Below are positions 46,794 to 55,731 of a stretch of DNA of 64,000 nucleotides, in pieces (positions within the stretch are counted from its first letter, which is position 1; the number at the start of each line of letters is the position of its first letter). The position numbers were made by a program, and so were the translations under genes. Source of the stretch: Shinella sp. UYSO24 (GTDB lineage Bacteria > Pseudomonadota > Alphaproteobacteria > Rhizobiales > Rhizobiaceae). The notes beneath the pieces were generated by a model. It saw only the letters and a program-made list of their open reading frames with translations. It had not been told where the DNA came from and searched no databases. The DNA is taken from NCBI GenBank assembly GCA_902167985.1, contig CABHNZ010000019.1, positions 1 to 64,000 on the forward strand, given 5' to 3'.

Positions 46794-47092
46794 GACCCGC
46801 CGGGATGCGATTGGCGCGATACGCAGCTCGCAGAATTCAGATATCTTTCGCTGAAAATGACGTGATGAAAGGTCGTTTTGGTCATGCTCATTCCGTTTCT
46901 CTCGGCGCCAATGCCGAGGGCGAGCGGAAATATGAGGTGAGCTTTAACAAAAGATGTTCAGGCTAGGTTGATAACTTTTCGATCGCTGCTGCTTGGATCG
47001 AGAGCTACAGATGCGGTGTTGAGCGATAGACGGACTTGCAATAACTCATTTATGGTGATAAACATGAGCTATAGAAAGGCTGGCTATAGCTC
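46794..47092. other. Divergent promoter region of recombinase-like and fic genes
   Basis: 299 bases of lower GC separating the two divergent genes. Contains the operator-like dyad at 47064 and a CTCAT half-site at 47045. No other coding or structured element recognised. Confidence 0.4.
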
Positions 47093-47094
47093 AT
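47064..47094 (+). promoter_or_regulatory. Dyad overlapping the fic start codon
   Basis: ATGAGCTATAG (47064-47074) and CTATAGCTCAT (47084-47094) are perfect 11-base arms with a 9-base spacer; the right arm includes the first two bases of the fic ATG at 47093. Either an operator for autorepression or an RNA hairpin hiding the start. Confidence 0.6.
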
Positions 47095-48198
47095 GAAATG
47101 GAACTGGCAGAATGCCGAATGGCCAAATTTCAGGTATGACGCAGCAACTGTGATACCGTTGGAACAGAAATTCCTGCAGTCCGCCGGCGAGGTTATTGGT
47201 GCCGTCCGGCATTTCAATGAGGATGACAGCAATCAACTTCGCATTGAATTGCTGAGCGACGAAGCGATCAAGACCTCAGAGATCGAGGGGGAGTTTTTGG
47301 ATCGCGCAAGTGTTCAATCCTCGCTCCGCTGGCAGTTCGGCCTCAACACTGACGACAGGCAGATCCGCCCCCAAGAACGTGGGATCGCGGAGATGATGGC
47401 AGATGTCTATCGAAACTGGCATAAGCCGTTGGATTATGAAAAATTGTTCCATTGGCATTCGATGCTGATGGCCGGAAATCGATACATTGAGACGATTGGT
47501 GATTACCGCAAGCATGAAGACGCGATGCAGATCGTATCAGGTCGCTTAGATAAGCCTACAATCCATTTCGAGGCTCCCCCATCTCGCCAGGTAAAAGCTG
47601 AGATGGAGACCTTCATCACATGGTTCAATCGATCCGGGCCGGATGGCCAAACACCGCTCCAAGCTCTAACGCGCGCAGCAGTGGGTCATCTTTATTTTGA
47701 AAGCATTCATCCATTTGAGGATGGTAATGGTCGAATTGGGCGCGCGCTTGCTGAGAAATCCTTGGCGCAGAACATTGGGCAACCAAGCCTCATTTCACTC
47801 GCATTCATGATCGAGAAGAACCGGAAGGCCTACTATTCCGAGCTTGAGCGGCACCAGCGCACGCTTGATATCACCGATTGGATCTTTTTCTTTTCAGAGA
47901 CGATCTTGGATGCTCAACGGACAACGCTTGAGCGCATAGATTTCTTCATTCAGAAAGCAAAGTTCTACGACCGGTTTCGAGCCAAACTGAACGAGCGGCA
48001 AGAAAGGTGGTCGCGCGCATCTTCAAGGAAGGCACAGCGGGCTTCAAGGGTGGCCTAAGTGCAGAAAACTACATCTCGATCACAAACACATCCCGCGCGA
48101 CAGCGACACGCGACCTCCAGCAACTCGTGGAAATTGGTGCGCTCACGCGTACCGGTGAACGTCGGCATACACGCTACTCGCTGTCATTGCTGAGATAA
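47093..48198 (+). CDS. fic: Fic-family AMP-transferase, class II, 3' frameshift as read
   Basis: N-terminal DUF4172-type domain (WNWQNAEWPNFRYDAATVI), then the Fic fold with catalytic HPFEDGNGRIGRA near residue 204. The autoinhibitory helix motif (S/T)xxxE(G/N) appears before it as TSEIEG (class II), whose Glu blocks ATP. As read it stops at 48058; one A near 48006 (GAAAGG) continues it into a winged helix (NTSRATATRDLQQLVEIGAL) to 48198, 368 residues in total. It would add AMP to Ser, Thr or Tyr of a target protein. The winged helix suggests it binds its own operator. Confidence 0.9.
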
Positions 48199-48382
48199 AT
48201 TGATGCCTGTTAATGAACTTCATCAAAGCCATTATCTATGGTGAACGGCTGCTCGATTCCTATCAAGAGGTAAATGAAAGCCGTTTTTTCAATGCCATAA
48301 TCGTTGCGCTGACGAACGCGGAGTTGTCTCCGCTGAGACACTCCCAAGCGACGTCAGGAAGGGTCGGCGCCCTGTCGCTCGA

Positions 48383-49774
48383 TTAACGCAGGCGTTGTGG
48401 CGTTGCTTCAGCGGGAATCAACGGAATGTAGCTTTCACCGCCCAGTTGCTCGCGGTGCTCCGCTTTGGCAGCCAGAATGATTGCCGGGTCCATGAGTGTC
48501 TGTACCGCTGACGCCGCGAGAACCTTGCCAGCCTGGAGCATACCCTTGTGGGCGTATCTTGACTTGCCCTGCGAGACCATCTGCCAGGTGTGCGGCGGCG
48601 TGCCATAGGCCTCTGTTGCGACATAGACCTGCCCGGTCGGAACAAGCCAGCTGACATCGCCGACGTCGGTTGAGCCATGCAGGAATGTTGGTTCTTCCTG
48701 GAACGCGTTCAGGTCTTCGGACAGGATTTTTCCGCGTTTGGCGACCCTTGCCTGGACTTCCGGCGAGAAGGTCTTCTGGATGCTGGCGGCAAATTCCTTT
48801 TCGCTGTTTGAAAAGCTGGCTGCACCAAATTTCTCGAATTCCCGGTGCATCATGCGCGCAAGCGAAACATTAGGCACCAGATCGGCTGAGGCAGCATCGA
48901 ATGTGATCTCCAGCTCGGTGCCGGTCATCTGGGCCGCTCCGCGTGCGACTTCCTTAACTCGTTCCGTGATCTCGCGAACCTGGTCCATGCGCGGCGCGCG
49001 AACCTTATAGAGTACCTGCGCCTGCGCCTGCACCACGTTGGGAGCTCGGCCACCGGTGTCGGTAATCGCGTAATGAATACGTCCATCCTGAATGATATGC
49101 TCACGCAGATAGTTGCAGCCGACATTGGTCAGTTCAACCGCATCCAGCGCGGAGCGTCCGAGGTGAGGCTCGAAGCCCGCATGGGCACTGGTGCCGCGGA
49201 ACGTGAAGTAAAGTTGGTTGGTTGCCAGCATGCGGGCATTGTAGGCGAGGTTCTCGTCCCATGGGTGCCAGGTAAAGGCGACGTCGACATCGGAGAAAAG
49301 GCCTTCGCGGGCCATATAGGCCTTGCCGCCGCCGCCTTCCTCAGCCGGGCAGCCGTAATAGCGGATCGTGCCCTTAAGACCGAGCTCGTCCTTGCAGGCC
49401 TTGAGCGCCAAAATAGCGGCCAGCGCACCTGTGCCTAAAAGATTGTGGCCACAGCCATGGCCGTTTCCACCCTTGACTATGGGGTCATAACGGGTTGCGC
49501 CGCCCTGTTGGCTAAGCCCTGTCAGGGCATCGAATTCGCCCAGGATGGCGACGACGGGATTTCCCTCGCCGTAACTCGCCACAAAGGCGGTTTCGATATT
49601 GCCGGCTTGGCGGGTGACCGAAAAGCCAGCCTTGTCGAGCTCGTCGGCCAAAAGAGCAGCCGACTGGGTTTCTTCATAACGGATCTCGGCGAATGACCAG
49701 ATTGTATCGGCTACCGATTTCAGATTGTCCGAGTGTTCTGCAACAGTGCGTTCGATGATATCGAGATAGGTCAT
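48383..49774 (-). CDS. M20-family amidohydrolase (AbgB-like)
   Basis: 463 residues, intact. The metal site is visible in GHGCGHNLLGTGA and CPAEEGGGG, with HP in FTWHPWDEN; the dimerisation domain is in the middle (TNQLYFTFRGTSAHAGFEPHLGRSALDAVEL). It belongs with AbgB-type enzymes that cleave p-aminobenzoyl-glutamate or other N-acyl amino acids. It is 9 bases downstream of an MFS permease gene, so the two form an uptake-and-hydrolysis unit, divergent from a PucR-like regulator. Confidence 0.92.
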   Translation of the reverse strand: MTYLDIIERTVAEHSDNLKSVADTIWSFAEIRYEETQSAALLADELDKAGFSVTRQAGNIETAFVASYGEGNPVVAILGEFDALTGLSQQGGATRYDPIVKGGNGHGCGHNLLGTGALAAILALKACKDELGLKGTIRYYGCPAEEGGGGKAYMAREGLFSDVDVAFTWHPWDENLAYNARMLATNQLYFTFRGTSAHAGFEPHLGRSALDAVELTNVGCNYLREHIIQDGRIHYAITDTGGRAPNVVQAQAQVLYKVRAPRMDQVREITERVKEVARGAAQMTGTELEITFDAASADLVPNVSLARMMHREFEKFGAASFSNSEKEFAASIQKTFSPEVQARVAKRGKILSEDLNAFQEEPTFLHGSTDVGDVSWLVPTGQVYVATEAYGTPPHTWQMVSQGKSRYAHKGMLQAGKVLAASAVQTLMDPAIILAAKAEHREQLGGESYIPLIPAEATPQRLR

Positions 49775-49783
49775 TGTCTTCCT

Positions 49784-51007
49784 TCAGGCGGTCTGTTCGA
49801 CAGACGTCTTGCCGTGGACGGCGGGAAATGTGGTGGCGATGGCGCAGACAACGACTGCGCAGGCAACGATGACCGAGAATGCGATTCCATAGTTCTGATT
49901 GGTCGCCGACAGCACGGCGCCGATCAGCATGGGAGAGGCAAATGATCCAAGCTGGGCCAGCGAGTTAATCAGGCCGGTTGCGGTGCCCACGGTGTTCTGC
50001 GGGAAATGCTTCATGATGCTGACGAAGACGCTGATCGAGATTGCATTCAGGAACACGTTCGAGACCGACAGATAGGCGAAGGCAAGCGGGATCGATTCCT
50101 CATTTGCCATCAGGTAGATGAAGATGGCTGAAACCGCCGAGCCGATGCAAATGAGGTACTTTTCCTTCTGGTGAAAGAAACGGTCGAGCAGCCAGCCGCA
50201 GGTCAGGAAGGAGATGAAGCCGAGCGTCGGCGGGATCATCGAGTAGGCACCCATTTCGACCATGCTCATGCCCTTCACCTTGACCCAGTAGGACGGCAGC
50301 CAGGACTGTAGGCCCCAGAAGACGATGTTGGTGAAGAAGTAGACGAGGGTGATCTTCCAGGTGAGCGTGTTCTTTAGGAGCGCGCCGATACGCTTCTTTT
50401 CGGAAACCTTTTCGACCTTTTCCTTTGTGACCAGCGTATCTGTTGCCGGCTTCATGACGACGTAAAGAGCGATCGAGAGAACAAGGCCGGCGGCGGCGAG
50501 AACAAAGAACATCACCTGCCAGCTATGCGCAGCGATCAACGCGGTTATAATCAGCGATCCGACCGCGAAGCCGACGGAAGCGCCCGACTGTAGCACGGAT
50601 TTTGCGCGTGCCATCTGCGATTTTTCGAAATGCTCGGTGATCGCGACGGAGCCGCCGGCGGGGAAGACTGCTTCGCCAGCACCGGTGACCGCGCGGGCGG
50701 CGGCGAGCCCGACAGCACTGGTGACCGCCCCGGAAACGGCAGTGCCGAGCGACCATACTGCAACGGCCGAGCTTAGCACCCAGCGGGCGCCGAAGCGATC
50801 AACCAGATAGCCACCGATCAACTGTGTCATGGAATAGGCAAGGAAAAAGGCGCTGATTATCATGCCCTGATGATCCGGCCCCAGTCCAAACTCCTCGCTG
50901 ATCGGAATGATCGCAATGTTGATTGCGGTCTTGTCGATGAAGCCGACAACCCAGCATATGAACAGCATGCCTATTATGACGTGACGACGTTGCATCTTCG
51001 AAAACAT
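49784..51007 (-). CDS. MFS transporter (anion:cation symporter type)
   Basis: 407 residues from the ATG at 51007 (after AGGGGAA); an in-frame ATG at 51058 would add a basic 17-residue leader. Twelve helices, with YLVDRFGARWVL as the helix 2-3 motif and GAGEAVFPAGGSVAITEHF in helix 4, characteristic of the ACS family that imports organic anions and small amides. Cotranscribed with the amidohydrolase, whose substrate it most likely brings in. Confidence 0.92.
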   Translation of the reverse strand: MFSKMQRRHVIIGMLFICWVVGFIDKTAINIAIIPISEEFGLGPDHQGMIISAFFLAYSMTQLIGGYLVDRFGARWVLSSAVAVWSLGTAVSGAVTSAVGLAAARAVTGAGEAVFPAGGSVAITEHFEKSQMARAKSVLQSGASVGFAVGSLIITALIAAHSWQVMFFVLAAAGLVLSIALYVVMKPATDTLVTKEKVEKVSEKKRIGALLKNTLTWKITLVYFFTNIVFWGLQSWLPSYWVKVKGMSMVEMGAYSMIPPTLGFISFLTCGWLLDRFFHQKEKYLICIGSAVSAIFIYLMANEESIPLAFAYLSVSNVFLNAISISVFVSIMKHFPQNTVGTATGLINSLAQLGSFASPMLIGAVLSATNQNYGIAFSVIVACAVVVCAIATTFPAVHGKTSVEQTA

Positions 51008-51124
51008 CTCAGTGGTTCCCCTTTTTTGAGATTTTTTCTGTTGTCGCACCGCTGGCACAAAACGCTATGTTGAGTGTTACATCAACGATAGGAATTATAT
51101 GTAGATCCGAATATAAGATATGTC

Positions 51125-53047
51125 ATGAAAATCGATCTTCTCTCGCATCCACTCCTTCGTGACCTCGTGCATCAAAGGAAGGTCCATCTGAAAGATGCAA
51201 TGGTCGAGCCCGTCGGGACGTCGGCCTCCGTGACGCATGTCCGCGATGTCGCCGCAGGCGAAATGCGACTGGTTGTCGACCATTCGCATTTTACCGCCAG
51301 GCGCACCGAGTTCTCGATCCGCAGCGATGATGCGGAAAAGCTATCCTCGCAAATTGTGCTGGCCATTCAGGAGCTTGTGGTGGAGCTCCAGGCGCGAACG
51401 CTCAAGATGCTTGGATCGGTGAATGCGGATGTCATCAACTCTCTCGATGACAAGGAAATCGTTCATAACGTCCTGCGCAAGGTGATGAATGTCCTGCCCC
51501 ACTGCGACGCTGGTGTTTTCCGACTGTTCGACGAACAGACCGGCTTTCTTGTTCCCGTCTCGCATGAGGGGCTGTCGGGAGACTATACCGACTATCGGCT
51601 TCAGCCCAATGAGTCCGTATCTGGGGAGGTATTTTCGACTGGGCGGCCTGCGATCCACAACGGCCGGCAAAATATTATCGATGCCCACCGGATCATGCGT
51701 CCTGAAAGCCAATCGTTCATGGAACCATCGCAGATCGCCAATGCGTTGCTTTGCGTTCCCGTCATGGCGGAAGGGCGGCGGCTAGGAACGTTGACCACAC
51801 TGTGTTTTTCGGTCGATGGCGCCTTCTCGACCTTCGACCAGACGGTTCTGGAAACTCTCGCAGCGCAGATCGCCATCGCCTATCAACGATCGTTGGCCTA
51901 CCGCAATGCGGTTGCCACATCGCATCGGCTCGAACAGATGCGGAATGATCTTGCGCGAAAAAATGCGGAACTCGACCGGGCTGTAGAGCTTCATGAGACG
52001 TTCCTGCGAATTTTCTCGGCCAACAGCGATCTGCGCAAACAGTTGCACGCGGTGTCAGAGCTCTACAAAATTGATTTCCGCTTCGAAAACGTGCTTGGGA
52101 CCGGGTATCAGTCTGTTGGCTGGGTTGAGGACGGCGATATTCTCGCTCAGGTCGTGGAGGTGGCCGATGCGCCCGTCGGCCATTTCCATTTCCGCATGTC
52201 GGAAGATTTTGGCTTCCATCGCACGCTGTTCGGTACACTGGCTGCTTTCGTCGCATTGGATTTCGTCCGCGACATCTCGCGCATCGACCTGCTCAATGCA
52301 AAGAAGCAAGCCTATTTCGACGCTCTGCTTGCTGGAAGCGCCGTTAATTACCGCAGGGGCAGTGACGGCTTTCGGCTTGATCGCTTCACTCAGGTGTTTG
52401 TCGCAAAAAGCCCCAAGGGCGAGGTTTCAGGCAACTCTCACCTTTCGCTGCACAAGTCGCAATCGGACATCCAGAGGGGTATGTCCCTGTCCAATGTGCT
52501 GCTTTACCATCAGGATGACCATATTGTCATACTCGCTTCTGCGGCGACCTCGGGAGCGCTTGAGCGCAACATACTGGCGCTATCCGAGGTGGCAAAAGCG
52601 GAAGGCCTCTATGTTGGGGCTGGAGACGTGCATGAAGACATCTTGCGCCAAAACGATACCCTTGTATGCGCCAATCAGGCGGCCGACGTGTTGTTACGCC
52701 GCGGGCGGCCGGGTGTTTTGCTCTATCGAGACATAGGATTTGAAATGCTTCTCAAGGGCCGCGATCGTGCTGACGTTCTCGGCTTCATTCGTCAGACACT
52801 CGATCCGCTCCTTGCGGATGAAAAACATCGTGGGCTGCTCGACACGATTTCGGCTTACGTGGGGGAGGGTAAGTCGGCCACCCGCACATCTCAGGCTCTC
52901 AACATTCACATCAACACGCTATATCAGCGGCTTGCCAGGGTTGAGGCCCTGACCGGCCGCCGTATCGCGGACGCTTCCGATTTCACCTTGCTAAGTCTGG
53001 CCTGCCAGCTGCACGCCGAATATTCGAGAGACGATTCGATCGGATAA
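51125..53047 (+). CDS. GAF-domain, PucR-type transcriptional regulator
   Basis: 640 residues. Domains: a novel N-terminal segment, a GAF sensor at about 100-260 (CDAGVFRLFDEQTGFLVPVS, ANALLCVPVMAEGRRLGTLT), a coiled coil at 262-300, a middle linker, and the C-terminal PucR helix-turn-helix (LLDTISAYVGEGKSATRTSQ, LNIHINTLYQRLARVEALTG). Divergent from the permease-amidohydrolase operon 118 bp away, it is the likely activator, sensing the substrate or a metabolite through GAF. Large multi-domain regulators of this kind usually control one catabolic operon. Confidence 0.9.
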   Translation: MKIDLLSHPLLRDLVHQRKVHLKDAMVEPVGTSASVTHVRDVAAGEMRLVVDHSHFTARRTEFSIRSDDAEKLSSQIVLAIQELVVELQARTLKMLGSVNADVINSLDDKEIVHNVLRKVMNVLPHCDAGVFRLFDEQTGFLVPVSHEGLSGDYTDYRLQPNESVSGEVFSTGRPAIHNGRQNIIDAHRIMRPESQSFMEPSQIANALLCVPVMAEGRRLGTLTTLCFSVDGAFSTFDQTVLETLAAQIAIAYQRSLAYRNAVATSHRLEQMRNDLARKNAELDRAVELHETFLRIFSANSDLRKQLHAVSELYKIDFRFENVLGTGYQSVGWVEDGDILAQVVEVADAPVGHFHFRMSEDFGFHRTLFGTLAAFVALDFVRDISRIDLLNAKKQAYFDALLAGSAVNYRRGSDGFRLDRFTQVFVAKSPKGEVSGNSHLSLHKSQSDIQRGMSLSNVLLYHQDDHIVILASAATSGALERNILALSEVAKAEGLYVGAGDVHEDILRQNDTLVCANQAADVLLRRGRPGVLLYRDIGFEMLLKGRDRADVLGFIRQTLDPLLADEKHRGLLDTISAYVGEGKSATRTSQALNIHINTLYQRLARVEALTGRRIADASDFTLLSLACQLHAEYSRDDSIG

Positions 53048-53370
53048 AGAGCGCTACAATATTGGATGCCGAATTGTCGTCACGAATTTTTTACGGCAAG
53101 CCTCATTCAAGAGGAGATCAGCTCTCGCAGAGGATATGCGGCGAGTAGCTAAGCCGAGTTCATCTCAAGTGATCGTTTTCAGCCCGCTTATTGCCTAGCC
53201 ATTAGGTCAACAGTTCGATACCGCTCAAAGCCCCCTGACTAAACGAATGGGCGCTCGCCCATCCTTCTCGGAAAAAATCCTCAGTTGACGCGACGGAAAC
53301 GGCGGTGGCTGCCGTGTAACGGATATGCCCGATCGTAAGAGCGTCGGGCTATGCGAAAGTGAGGATACCC
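53048..53370. other. Intergenic, small hairpin only
   Basis: 323 bases. A short dyad ATGGGC / GCCCAT (53247-53262) may end the PucR-like transcript. No stress promoter matches upstream of the 53371 gene, and no gene is recognised. Confidence 0.4.
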
Positions 53371-53631
53371 ATGAAGAAGTTTATTTCGTTGGCCCTGGCG
53401 GGTCTCGCAGTCTCTGCTGCCGTCTCAGTTGCGCCGGCTGAGGCGCGCCAGGGATGTGGTGTCGGTTTCCATCGCGGCCCGGCCGGATACTGCCGCCCGA
53501 ACCGCCCAGCTGTCGTCGTCCGACCGGGTCTTCCCAAGGTTGGTATCTTTTACGCCGGTCGCGGTTACTGGGATGGTCATCGCTACTGGGCTCACCGGTA
53601 TTGGCACCAAGGCGGCTGGCGCTATCGCTAA
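53371..53631 (+). CDS. GCG_CRPN-type exported small protein
   Basis: 86 residues. Signal peptide (MKKFISLALAGLAVSAAVSV, cleaved before APAEA) followed by the hallmark GCGVGFHRGPAGYCRPNRP that names the GCG_CRPN group, then a Tyr/Trp/His/Arg-rich tail (GYWDGHRYWAHRYWHQGGW). The two Cys may form a disulfide. Role unknown; found in alphaproteobacterial envelopes. ATG follows GTGAGGA. Confidence 0.85.
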   Translation: MKKFISLALAGLAVSAAVSVAPAEARQGCGVGFHRGPAGYCRPNRPAVVVRPGLPKVGIFYAGRGYWDGHRYWAHRYWHQGGWRYR

Positions 53632-53703
53632 GCATACTGCCATCACATCTGCTGTCTGGTCTCGTGGCCGGACAGCAAGAGGATCACGACTGAGGAAATT
53701 TCG

Positions 53704-54120
53704 ATGATGAAGCGATTGAACCTTATCCGCGTTGCCGGGTTGAGGACTGGATCTGCCGCGGCCCTTCTGCTCATCGCAGGCCATGGGGCCTTGGCGGCAG
53801 ACGGTAATGGATCAAAGGAAGTAACCCGTGCGCAGTTCGAAACCCGTCAGCAAGCGGTGTTCTTCAAGGCTGACAAGGACAACAATCATCTCGTCAGCCG
53901 GGACGAATTTATTGCGGCGCGGCCGGCCGGAGACCCCACCAAACTGGGGAAACGTTTCGACCGCATGGACGCAAATCACGAAGGATCGGTTGATGCCGGT
54001 GAACTTACGGCGATGCTCGATCGTCGGTTCAAGAGGCTCGATAAAGATGGGAATGGCGCGCTGTCCGTTAGCGAGCGTGCGGCTGGACAAAAGCAGGTCG
54101 ACAAACCGACAAACGGTTGA
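53704..54120 (+). CDS. Exported EF-hand protein
   Basis: 138 residues with a signal peptide (about 30 residues, RVAGLRTGSAAALLLIAGHGALA) and three EF-hand-like loops: DKDNNHLVSRDE, DANHEGSVDAGE and DKDGNGALSVSE, all with Asp at position 1 and Glu at 12, so calcium binding is likely. It directly precedes and overlaps (TTGA) an ECF sigma gene, a conserved arrangement suggesting it is the periplasmic sensor or a target of that sigma system. Confidence 0.85.
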   Translation: MMKRLNLIRVAGLRTGSAAALLLIAGHGALAADGNGSKEVTRAQFETRQQAVFFKADKDNNHLVSRDEFIAARPAGDPTKLGKRFDRMDANHEGSVDAGELTAMLDRRFKRLDKDGNGALSVSERAAGQKQVDKPTNG

Positions 54121-54704
54121 AAAAGCGTATCGTCGGAAAGCGATCGCTTGTGCGTGAGATCGATCCGGACCTTACCTTGATGCGGCGCATCGCAGCTGGA
54201 GATGCCGGCGCGGTGCGCCAACTGGTTTCAACCTCAACTCCGCGAATATGGTCGCTCGCGTGCCGTGTACTGCATGATCAGGCGGCCGCAGAGGATATCG
54301 TGCAGGAGACGATGATCCGCGCGGTCCGCACGGCGCCGAAATGGAAAGCAGGAAGCGCGAGGCTTGATACATGGCTCCACACGGTGGCGCTCAATTTGTG
54401 CCGCGACACGTTGCGGCGACGAAAGGAAATTGCGATGCCGGAGCTTCCCGAACGGGCAGATCCGGCCTCCGGAGCGGAGGCATCGCTGATTGACGCCGAG
54501 CGTTCGGAGCAGGTAGCGGTTGCGATTCAGGGCCTCCCTGATCGTCAAAGAGAGGCGATTATCCTCGTGCATTACCAAGAGCTTTCATCCAATGAGGCAG
54601 CGACCATCCTCGAAGTCAGCATCGAGGCGCTGGAATCGCTTCTTTCGCGTGGCCGCAGACATTTGAAACAGCAATTTTCAAAGCAGGAGCATGACGATGT
54701 ATGA
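54117..54704 (+). CDS. ECF sigma factor
   Basis: 195 residues from a TTG that overlaps the previous stop; a GTG at 54150 is another possible start. Region 2: LACRVLHDQAAAEDIVQETMIRA, TWLHTVALNLCRDTLRRRK. Region 4: QGLPDRQREAIILVHYQELSSNEAATILEVSIEALESLLSRGRRHLK. It lies in a four-gene operon with an EF-hand protein, a single-span protein and a periplasmic metal-sensor-like protein, resembling the CnrYXH plan. Confidence 0.93.
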   Translation: MKKRIVGKRSLVREIDPDLTLMRRIAAGDAGAVRQLVSTSTPRIWSLACRVLHDQAAAEDIVQETMIRAVRTAPKWKAGSARLDTWLHTVALNLCRDTLRRRKEIAMPELPERADPASGAEASLIDAERSEQVAVAIQGLPDRQREAIILVHYQELSSNEAATILEVSIEALESLLSRGRRHLKQQFSKQEHDDV

Positions 54705-55095
54705 CGGCCTCGATATCGAACGCTTCCGCCATTTCGCCGAATGCTACGGTGCCAATATCGATTGCTGGCCGCAGGAGATCAGGCAGGCCGCTCAACTGAC
54801 TGCCCGCCTGCCTGAAGCCCGCGATATTATCGCTGGGGAGAAGGCGCTCGATATCACGTTATCCGCGTGGTCGGTCCCCGCTATTCCTCACGACCTTGAA
54901 AGGCAGATCAGCGGCATCGCAACTGCGTCCGGGCAGCAGTTCATACGCAAAATGAAAATCTGGTGGGCAAGCATCGGAATAGCGGCCGCCCTGTCCGGTG
55001 TGGCCACAGGAGCGATGGCGACCGTGCTGTTCTCGCAAGCACCCCAATCTTACAGCAGCACGGTTTTCGGCGATGTCGATGATGGGGACAACTGA
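54691..55095 (+). CDS. Single-span protein, probable anti-sigma factor
   Basis: 134 residues. The N-terminal 80 residues are soluble and contain CYGANIDCWPQEIRQAAQL, a motif of the type 'YG-D/N-I-W-P' found in proteins encoded after ECF sigma genes; a membrane helix follows at about 88-112 (WWASIGIAAALSGVATGAMATVL). Position, overlap with the sigma gene (14 bases) and topology point to an anti-sigma, though no zinc motif is present. The following protein is the likely periplasmic partner. Confidence 0.7.
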   Translation: MTMYDGLDIERFRHFAECYGANIDCWPQEIRQAAQLTARLPEARDIIAGEKALDITLSAWSVPAIPHDLERQISGIATASGQQFIRKMKIWWASIGIAAALSGVATGAMATVLFSQAPQSYSSTVFGDVDDGDN

Positions 55096-55098
55096 CAC

Positions 55099-55545
55099 AT
55101 GAACAAACCCCCTCTCGCACTCACTGTCTCGATCATCGTCAACCTGTTCCTGATTGGGGCTATCGTCGGAAATCTGTCATGGCAACGGTTCGGGCACCGC
55201 ATGATTGCGGCTGGATCGCTCCGTGTCGCGGGAGCTGAACTGCCCGCGGAGGACGGAAAGGCGTTCCGCGCGGCGATCCGGGAGGTTCGGGCTGGGCTTG
55301 TGGAGACGATCACGAAGAGCCGAGAGGCCAAGGCCCGGGCCGCCGCCTTGCTCAAGGCACCACAAGTTGATGAGGCGGCCGTGCTCGATGCTTTACAGGA
55401 CGCGCGGGTTGCCGATTTTTCCGTGCGGGAGGGTATAGAGAAGCGGGCTGTCGCATTCGCCCTTGGCCTTCCGGCAGACGATCGTGCGCGACTGGCCGAC
55501 GCGATCGATGATCGGCTCCAGCGAGCGATGGAAAAGGCGCAGTAG
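55099..55545 (+). CDS. Periplasmic metal-sensor-like protein (CnrX/Metal_resist type)
   Basis: 148 residues: an N-terminal membrane anchor (LTVSIIVNLFLIGAIVGNLSW) followed by an all-helical periplasmic domain (FRAAIREVRAGLVETITKSREAKARAAALLK; DALQDARVADFSVREGIEKR) matching the periplasmic heavy-metal-sensor family (CnrX, CpxP-like). No clear His-rich metal site is visible, so the signal may be something other than nickel or cobalt. Starts 3 bases after the upstream stop. Confidence 0.82.
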   Translation: MNKPPLALTVSIIVNLFLIGAIVGNLSWQRFGHRMIAAGSLRVAGAELPAEDGKAFRAAIREVRAGLVETITKSREAKARAAALLKAPQVDEAAVLDALQDARVADFSVREGIEKRAVAFALGLPADDRARLADAIDDRLQRAMEKAQ

Positions 55546-55731
55546 ACCGGCAATATCCGACCCGGATGAAGCGACCACATTTTGGACGGCGTCTCGGAAT
55601 TTCATCACAGCCGATAACGACGATGCCGAGTAAAGAAGCCTTTATCTTGGTCCGCTCTTTTAATGCCGAGACAGTTGTTTTCTCGTGTCATCCGCCTATC
55701 TGCCCCGATCTATACCAGGCTGGGGTTAGGC

